A stretch of DNA of 64,000 nucleotides from Timema cristinae (lineage: Eukaryota; Arthropoda; Insecta; Phasmatodea; Timematidae): contig JBCFYV010001001.1 in the NCBI GenBank assembly GCA_039000515.1, positions 6,563,033 to 6,627,032 of the forward strand. The letters run 5' to 3'. Shown here in pieces: positions 57,601 to 64,000 of the stretch (its first letter is position 1; each line of letters starts with the position of its first letter). The notes under the pieces were generated by a model that had not been told where the DNA came from, made no database searches, and was given only the letters and a program-made list of their open reading frames with translations. The position numbers and the translations under genes are program-made.

Positions 57601-58279
57601 ACTCTACCTTATCATATCTTTAAAATCTCGGGATCAGTAAACCATTATGTGATGTGTGCATGGCCATGTTAGACCGAAATATGTATACAAAATGTTTATC
57701 AACCTGCTGCAGCGTACAATGGTGATAGACACTTCTTGACTCACCAGACAATACATGGGGGTGGTTGCGTTGATTCGAGAAATATCAAGGAAATGATTTT
57801 TACGTGTTTATGTTAATCAATGGAAAGAGAGTAATTTTGACCAGGTGGGGATAGGTTTAAATTTTTTGAATAAAAACACTTAATATGATTAAATATCCAA
57901 CAACAGGAAAAGTTCAAACCCGTCAACCCCCCTTCCATAAAGCCCAAAATTAAAACATTATTCCCAGTTTCCCCCCAATAAGTGGCTCTTCTAGTTCCAA
58001 AATGGTGTGGTGTGAACATACACTAAGTTTGAAATAAAATATAACACCATGAAGAAATTTTTACACAGTATTAAAAACCCGAGCACTTGATAATTTTAAA
58101 AGAATATCACATTTGAGATTAACCGTTGAATCAGAAATAAACTAAGCTGTGAAGCTTCTCAACAAAATAGCGTGCAGCCAGCCAGAAGTATAAGAAAGAA
58201 ACCATTTGTTTTATACTAATTCCTCCCTGATCAGTTGTATGACTCATATCACGAAATGAGCAGTTAAACACTATATTAA
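54666..58279. other. Unannotated AT-rich region
   Basis: Contains a G13 run at 56352-56364, a possible left end of a hAT-like element CAGAGTTGCCAACC at 56272, and the repeat at 56370-56550. Short frames at 55746, 57091 and 57813 have no motifs. Confidence 0.3.
56370..56550. repeat. Diverged dispersed repeat, copy 2
   Basis: Partner of 26640-26850, sharing AATCCAGAATGA and GTAAAAGGTGTGCTGCATGCCA. Confidence 0.4.
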
Positions 58280-59051
58280 CCCTTTGAGTGCCAACGTCGC
58301 TCAGAGCGATCCCATGTTCAGTATTAAGTCAGAAGATAGGGTAGATTTTATTTCCACTGCATTCTTGTATGTTCAAGCAACTTTTATTTGTATTTGCACT
58401 TGAGAGTTTCGATATATCAAACATGAAAATTATTTTCTAGCTTTATGAGTTTTATCTTTGGCCTTGTTTGTAAACACGGCTACTAAGAAGAAAGAAGTGA
58501 TGAAATAAACCTTTGAGATCAGGATAATAAACCCAAACTTCTTCATATTTATGCAAAAATACCAGGTTTGAAGTCCCCTCCCCTTCTGATTCCAAGCCAA
58601 TTATTTATTTTAGACTTTATTTTACTATAACCCTGCAAAAGTTGGTCACTGAAACAGCTGCTATGCATAACCCAATTTTAGCATAAAATATAGTTAGTTA
58701 TTTTTTGTAAATTTTGTTATTTACAAAGTTTTTTTTGTTCTTTTCAGTGATTTATTCTATTTCAAGCTATTTAAATTTTCAATAATTAAAAATTTATGTT
58801 AAATAAAAATATAATTTTTTTAAATACCTTGGCTAGTGATTTTTTTATTATATCTAGAATATAAAAAAGTATATGTATAATCATATAATCGGATTGGCAA
58901 GCATGTTAGCTAGTTTATCTAAAAATTTGAATGCATGAAGTTCAAAGACTAATATGTTATTAAAATTTAAGCACAATCCTGTATATTTCAGCAAAATAGC
59001 TTGGCACTTTTAGCACATTTTTTTTGGTCATTTCTCTTGGCACTCAAAGAG
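58280..59051. mobile_element. piggyBac-type MITE with TTAA sites (772 bp)
   Basis: The left end CCCTTTGAGTGCCAAC and inverted right end CTCTTTGAGTGCCAAG are flanked directly by TTAA at 58276-58279 and 59052-59055. The CCY start plus TTAA duplication is the hallmark of piggyBac-type elements. The interior has no transposase. The end sequence differs from the putative right end of the mini-gene at 33088-33635. Confidence 0.88.
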
Positions 59052-60925
59052 TTAATTATTTTGAGATGGTCACAAATTACATTTATTATGCCATTTTAAG
59101 AAACCGTAGAAAATAAAGGCATATCCGTGATCAAAATTTATGATATGGAAAAGAACAGAAGAATATGTAGTGTTGACATTTCTGCTGTAGTAAAAAAAAA
59201 CCTCCTATGAGCAATATGACTATTGAAGTTTTGATGAAATACTTTTTTTCAACGTACAATAATTTATTACTATGATCTTCTGTTGGCAATACTACAGTTA
59301 CTACAATGTAAGGAAAGTTTTAACTATAGTTCTACAGGTATGTTGAAAAAGAATTTAAAATATTTATTTTTAGGTAAAAGTGATGTTAGGTTCGCATAAA
59401 ATAAAAACAAAACTGTAATGTGGTCACAAGTACCTAGGGGTTGCTAGTAAGTATTGCATAAGAACCTCAGAGCGGGGTGCTTAAGCTTTAATTAGTTTTG
59501 CTGGATGGGGCAGTGACCCCAAATGTACACAATCATTTAAAGTGTCAAGGACATGGATTCAAGAACCTTGCTCATCAGAGTAAAATAATTTTAGATTTTT
59601 TTTATAATTTCAATTGAGTTTTTAATTTTTTTCAACAATTTTAACTGTTTAATACAATACATTTAAATTAACCTTACAAGTGTTTATTGTGAACTATTTT
59701 GAAACATTAATTTACACCTCTACATTAATAGCTACCAGAATTTATAAATTGCATTAACAAATAATGGCTAGTATTGTTAACCAATTAAAAAAATCTAGAA
59801 ACATAATGTAAGCAAGTGTGCGTGTATATATGGAGTGAGGCGTTTATTTGTATACTTACAAAGGGAGTAAGAAGATCCAAAATGTGCTTAAACTTTAACC
59901 CCCCCCCCCCTCAATCACAAGAAATCAGCGCAGCCTGCATTTGCAGAAACAATCTTAGTGATGTCTGCACTTCTCCATAACATCTACAAGGAAAAACCAA
60001 CCAACACAATAAGTGTGTGCACACCTAATCCAACTAACTCAAGATGCCATATGCCTACAAAGTGAGATACAAGCAGACAGGAGTGTCTTCTCTTGTGAAA
60101 TGATTTGAAATAACCGTTATGTGATTATTATTTAACACAACTAAATAATTAAAACCATATTTTCTGTTACAATAATCAAATGTTTTAAGTTTGTGTTGCA
60201 AGGATTCATGAGTAAACATACATTTCTGTTGGCATGTGAATTGCTGTAATACTCAAGCAAGTTTTGCTCAAAGTATGTGCACAGAGAGAGCCAGAAACTC
60301 AACACGACTGGAGTTGCTCTTACAGAGCACACAGAGTTAAATATTTATGTTTATTATGGGTCAACTCGAAAGTGATAGCAATGCTACTGACGAGTGACGC
60401 GGCAATTAGAGTTGCTCCAATCACGACATGGTGTAAGCTCGTCACCCATTTCCTCAATGGCCAATGGTATTTTGTTTTGATAGAGCTAATATTTTCCAAT
60501 TATGGCGTCAGACCAACAAGAAGATACCAAGTTCACACAATTTATTGAAAACTACCCGTGTTTGTATGATCACAAGTGCAAAGGGCACTCCAACAAGAAT
60601 TAAACTGAAAAAGCTTGACAGCAGAATTTAAATTAACAGGCGAGTACAAACATAATTTTATTCAAACACTGGAGTATATACATGGTTTCGCTCACATTAA
60701 ATGCAGGTAAATAGAATTGTTTTATTTTTAGCGAGTAAAGTCAACACTACTATTACTCATTAATTTGTTCGATTAATATTCCAACCAAATCTTTTACAGA
60801 ACGCAAATGACTAAGGTTCACATTCTTTTTATTGTAGGGGTGAACCTTTCCTCACAACGTATGCTACAACAGCGTAATCCTTTGATGAATTATTGAAAAC
60901 TAATAATAAACTGGCGTTGCTTTGG
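59052..60925. other. Unannotated region
   Basis: A C12 run lies at 59899-59910. A 94-codon + frame at 60264-60548 shows no motif. The 60340-60540 stretch is GC-richer than its surroundings. Confidence 0.3.
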
Positions 60926-61067
60926 TATAAACAGCCTTATAAACCAGTCACCCTGGGACTGGCAGCTCTCTATTGAGCAACCCCAGTCTGTTAGTGGTTC
61001 AGTTAATGCTCTCTATATGTTTGCGGTCTAATTTTTGGCAAATGTGCAAATCAAGTTTTAGTCTCAG
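60926..61067 (+). promoter_or_regulatory. Core-promoter and first-exon-like segment
   Basis: TATAAA at 60926-60931 is followed 18-26 bases later by an initiator-like CCAGTCACC. After about 115 bases comes CAG/GTGAGGTAA at 61068, a strong 5' splice-donor consensus. The segment is less AT-rich than the flanks and has no long open frame, so it would be a 5' untranslated exon. All three signals can arise by chance. Confidence 0.2.
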
Positions 61068-61708
61068 GTGAGGTAATTCTTTTCAAGTATTTATTATTGA
61101 AGAATCTCAACAGAAGGATTACCGACAAAGGAATGTAGAAAACGAGAAAAGCTAGCGTAGTAGGAAAGATAGAAGAAAATCATCAGTGCAACAGGTTGAG
61201 GTATTAACCCTGACATACAAGGTCTGAGTAAAGCACACAAATGTAGAGCAAGGTTGGGTTTGGTCGAAGTATGGTTTAATTATGGCCATTATTGTTTGGC
61301 AAGTTGGTTAAAAATGTTTATTTTGGTTAATTTAGATTATATCTAGTCTGTATGAATTTTAGGAGTAAGATTATAAATAATATTTTTGATCCAAAATTTG
61401 AAACCCACTGAATTAATAGAAAACATAATTATAGTAATTTGACTCAGAGAGAATATCATTGATTACTTTACCCCCTTCATATATTGTTTTACAAACATTA
61501 ATTAGACTAGTATATTTACTAAAAAAACCTTTTAAAAACCAAAGTTATACTTTAAAAAAAGGTTTAGAAGAAAACCAACAGTTATTATTCAAAACATTTG
61601 TGCGCGCATATCTAATTCTAACAACATTCACTTTTACATCACATGTCTACCAATCTAACTTTATAAAATAATTCTTTTAAAGTATGAAAAATTATTCTAC
61701 CACTCACA
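61068..61708. other. Unannotated AT-rich spacer
   Basis: A 70-codon + frame at 61459-61671 is low-complexity and lysine-rich with no motif. Confidence 0.3.
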
Positions 61709-62132
61709 CAGGGTTGCCACTATTTTAATACAAAATTTCCTGTGTTTTCCAGCTTTTGAATAAAATGAGTTTTCATAAAAAAAAAATTGGCTACTGTGAA
61801 GTCATTAGTGTTTAGAACAGGATGGTTTAACGTTGGCAGTGATTTATACATTTGCTAAGCAACCAAATGTTTCATGGACAAGGGGGGGGGGGGGGGAGAA
61901 GAGAAGAGGAAGGATTGGAGTGCGGAGATAAGACGTGTGTCTCAATAGGTGCATTTACTTCTTTCCTCTATTTAAAGCTCTACTATATCAAGCTTGCAGT
62001 TTAATGTTCCAAATTTAAAAAAAATATCCAGCTCTGCCTCCCCACTTCCCCATGTGTTCTGTTCCCATTTTTTATTTCAATGGAACAAAATGTTCTGTGT
62101 TTTCGAAGTTTTCCAGGTGTGTGGCAACCCTG
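61709..62132. mobile_element. CAGGGTTGCC MITE, complete copy (424 bp)
   Basis: Begins CAGGGTTGCCACTATTTTAA and ends GGTGTGTGGCAACCCTG. Subterminal TTTCCTGTGTTTTCCAGC on the left is mirrored by TTCTGTGTTTTCGAAG and TTTTCCAGG on the right. A G15 run occupies 61882-61896 inside. Flanks CACTCACA and ACAAAGAA give no clear duplication. Confidence 0.82.
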
Positions 62133-62789
62133 ACAAAGAAGCAATATTTAACTACAGACTAATAAAAAAGTGAGAGGTGAAAAAAAAATTCCTCCCTAGG
62201 ATATTATTTAAACGTGTAGTGAGTGAATATTAATAAACACTAAGGTGGATTATATACCAACATGTTTTTTTAAAGTCAAATTTGAATTTTGTAGTAAACT
62301 CAACAATAATGTTATGTTTTAAATAGACTATTAGAGTTAGGAACCCAATAGAATAACCCTTAGCATATATTTTATAGATTTGTAACTAGGATGCTTTAAT
62401 CACCAGTATTTTAATTTCTAATGAAATACAAAACTTATTTTTATTATTTATTTTTTACTAGTGACACATACACATGTATAACGAAAATGCAAAATATACT
62501 GGATACAAAAAAAAAATTGACAATACTGACAGCATTACTTCACAAAACCCGTCAACATAAAATATAAGTTAAACCTAAAAAATTGGTTTAATCAACAATT
62601 GTTATTGAAGCAATTTCAATAGATGCAATGTAGAATATTCTTAAGCCAGAATTGTCGATAATTACACTAATCTACATTATATCCTAAAAAAGGTAAAAGT
62701 AAATAAAATTAGGTCCAAAAGTGTTTGTTTGCTTCTTGCTTTTTTTCCCTTAATATTTCTAGATAGCTCAAATGATGGGCAACTTAGAT
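62133..62789. other. Unannotated AT-rich spacer
   Basis: Nothing recognised. Confidence 0.3.
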
Positions 62790-63158
62790 CTAAATTTCTA
62801 AGCCGCCCAGCTGATACGTAGACATACAATTGGAGAAACACGTAAATGCCCGCCATAGGGCTTGGTCACTGATGAGAAGAGAATACATGGTACTGGAATA
62901 TTGCCTAGTAACGCCTTCTCTTGGAAGGGTAATCATCAGCACGGCGATCTGCCTGCCCCCAACGTCCACGGGGTTCGATCCTACATTTCCGCGAGGACCG
63001 TTCCCTGTCTGGCCCAGGTCTTCCCTCATGTCACCACGGCCGCGTCGTAACGCCCTGCGTTGCGATCGTACTGATCCAGAAATGCCTTGGGATCCTAATG
63101 TTTCGACCAATGCCAAATAGAGTTTATGCACATTCACAGAATAGCAATGGCGGAGCAC
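62790..63158. other. GC-rich patch with overlapping open frames
   Basis: A roughly 200-bp core (62930-63120) is clearly GC-rich in otherwise AT-rich DNA. It is open on the minus strand (122 codons, with RSQRRALRRGRGDMREDLG and NPVDVGGRQIAVL) and in two + frames. I recognise no family in any frame. GGGGTTCGATCCTAC at 62970 resembles a tRNA B box, so a SINE-like or retroelement fragment is possible. A host exon is the other option. Confidence 0.25.
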
Positions 63159-63473
63159 ATTAGTTCACGTCGAGGTCCAGCAGCATCATAATAACATAGA
63201 AAAAAATGGGAAAAGACATTGTTAGAGTCTTCTTAACAGTTCTCAGTGAAACATAAGTGACAATCAGCTCCACTGGTAACCTACAAAATATTCCAGTCAA
63301 GTACGAAATGACAGCTCGATTAGTTCAACCCTTAATTCTCTTTAAATTATAGACCAAGAGATTGACAAACCTTTCAATATCACATAATGTTTGAACAAGT
63401 TATTTAAATACATGATTTATTAAAGTACACACAAATCCCTTCCGTTTTTCCCGAAAATCAATGTAGACAGTTT

Positions 63474-63535
63474 TTTTAGTACTGCACCTTACTAACCGTT
63501 TGGGTTAGATACTTAATGTAGACAGTAAGTGCTAG
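63474..63535 (-). mobile_element. SINE-C 3'-end fragment
   Basis: T-run, AGTACTGCACCTTACTAACC and GTTTGGGTTAGATAC correspond to the extreme 3' end of the family only. Confidence 0.6.
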
Positions 63536-63877
63536 TTAAAACCAAATATAAATAGCACATATTTTTCTAAACATATTCCCGTATTTACTGGTAAGCCAAA
63601 ATCATACAAGTAATTTCACACAGTTTGGCTAGTTAAATTCTGCATGCCAATTTTTAAAACTATCATTTGTGAGGAAAATAGTTTCCTTTTTACTTAAGTG
63701 TCGCAGCATTTAAAACAGAGAGATAACTTACTTTTTGTGCAGGTATTATAATGTGAAAATAGTGCACCAATACAAAGTTGAGGTGATTTCCCAACATAAG
63801 ATCGCCAAATCTAAATTATATAATATTTGATAAGTTATTTAAATATAAAGGTGTGTTGGATCCCCGTCCTCCACCTG

Positions 63878-64000
63878 GTTGCATCTAATTACCTGTTAGA
63901 TTTTTAATTTTACAAATATTGAAATTAATGCCAGTAAAATAAGGATGTGGGGCATAGTTTTAGAGGAAATGTTACCACATTTGTGGTGGCTGGAGTAGAA
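63878..64000 (-). mobile_element. SINE-C copy cut by the window edge
   Basis: GCATCTAATTACCTGTTAGA, AAATTAATGCCAGTAAAATA, AGGATGTGGGG and TTACCACATTTGTGGTGGCT follow the tail-to-body order. The head would lie beyond 64000. Confidence 0.65.

Noticed and set aside
61882..61896. G15 run, and similar G13 (56352) and C12 (59899) runs, as G-quadruplex sites
   Set aside because: A single homopolymer tract has no four-block spacing, and its length is prone to sequencing error.

Overview
This looks like a stretch of a repeat-rich, AT-rich animal genome, most likely an arthropod and plausibly an insect. The evidence is eukaryotic transposable elements of nearly every class, GT-AG intron-like joints, tRNA-headed SINEs and no prokaryote-style gene packing. 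The species cannot be named from the sequence. I find no complete host gene. The only host-gene candidates are weak: a possible terminal exon at 283-549, a promoter/first-exon-like segment at 60926-61067 and a GC-rich patch at 62790-63158. The window therefore reads as intergenic or intronic DNA filled with decayed mobile elements.

Region 1-8000 holds a PIF/Harbinger transposase fragment (563-835), a Jockey-like reverse transcriptase fragment (1139-1625, minus strand), and a structurally clear Ty3/Gypsy LTR retrotransposon (1703-4855). The Gypsy copy has two LTRs, a 5-bp target duplication, a primer site matching tRNA-Ser(GCU) and two large internal deletions. A second LINE with endonuclease and reverse transcriptase domains follows on the minus strand (5640-7985). 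Region 8600-19100 holds two tRNA-derived SINE families, an internally deleted mariner, a Penelope-like GIY-YIG fragment between direct repeats, and two unrelated hAT transposase pseudogenes.

Region 19000-34000 contains a LINE C-terminal fragment, several MITEs, a 107-bp near-perfect inverted repeat, a SINE split by a hAT-like MITE, and a degenerate + strand gene at 30197-31240. That gene belongs to an uncharacterised transposase-like family with a [C]xHH motif. A tiny two-exon piggyBac-like remnant lies at 33088-33442. Region 36000-44000 has a hAT-like MITE family beginning CAGGGTTGCC, a 22-bp-period minisatellite and a full-length but dead mariner (38693-39988).

Region 44000-64000 is mostly unrecognised AT-rich DNA with further SINE copies, short tandem duplications, a second SINE/MITE nest (53095-53938) and a TTAA-flanked piggyBac-type MITE (58280-59051). 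The commonest repeat is one tRNA-headed SINE family, here called SINE-C, with eleven copies or fragments, ten of them on the minus strand. No recognisable element appears capable of autonomous movement. The interest of the window lies in nesting order, family structure and the unnamed transposase family.
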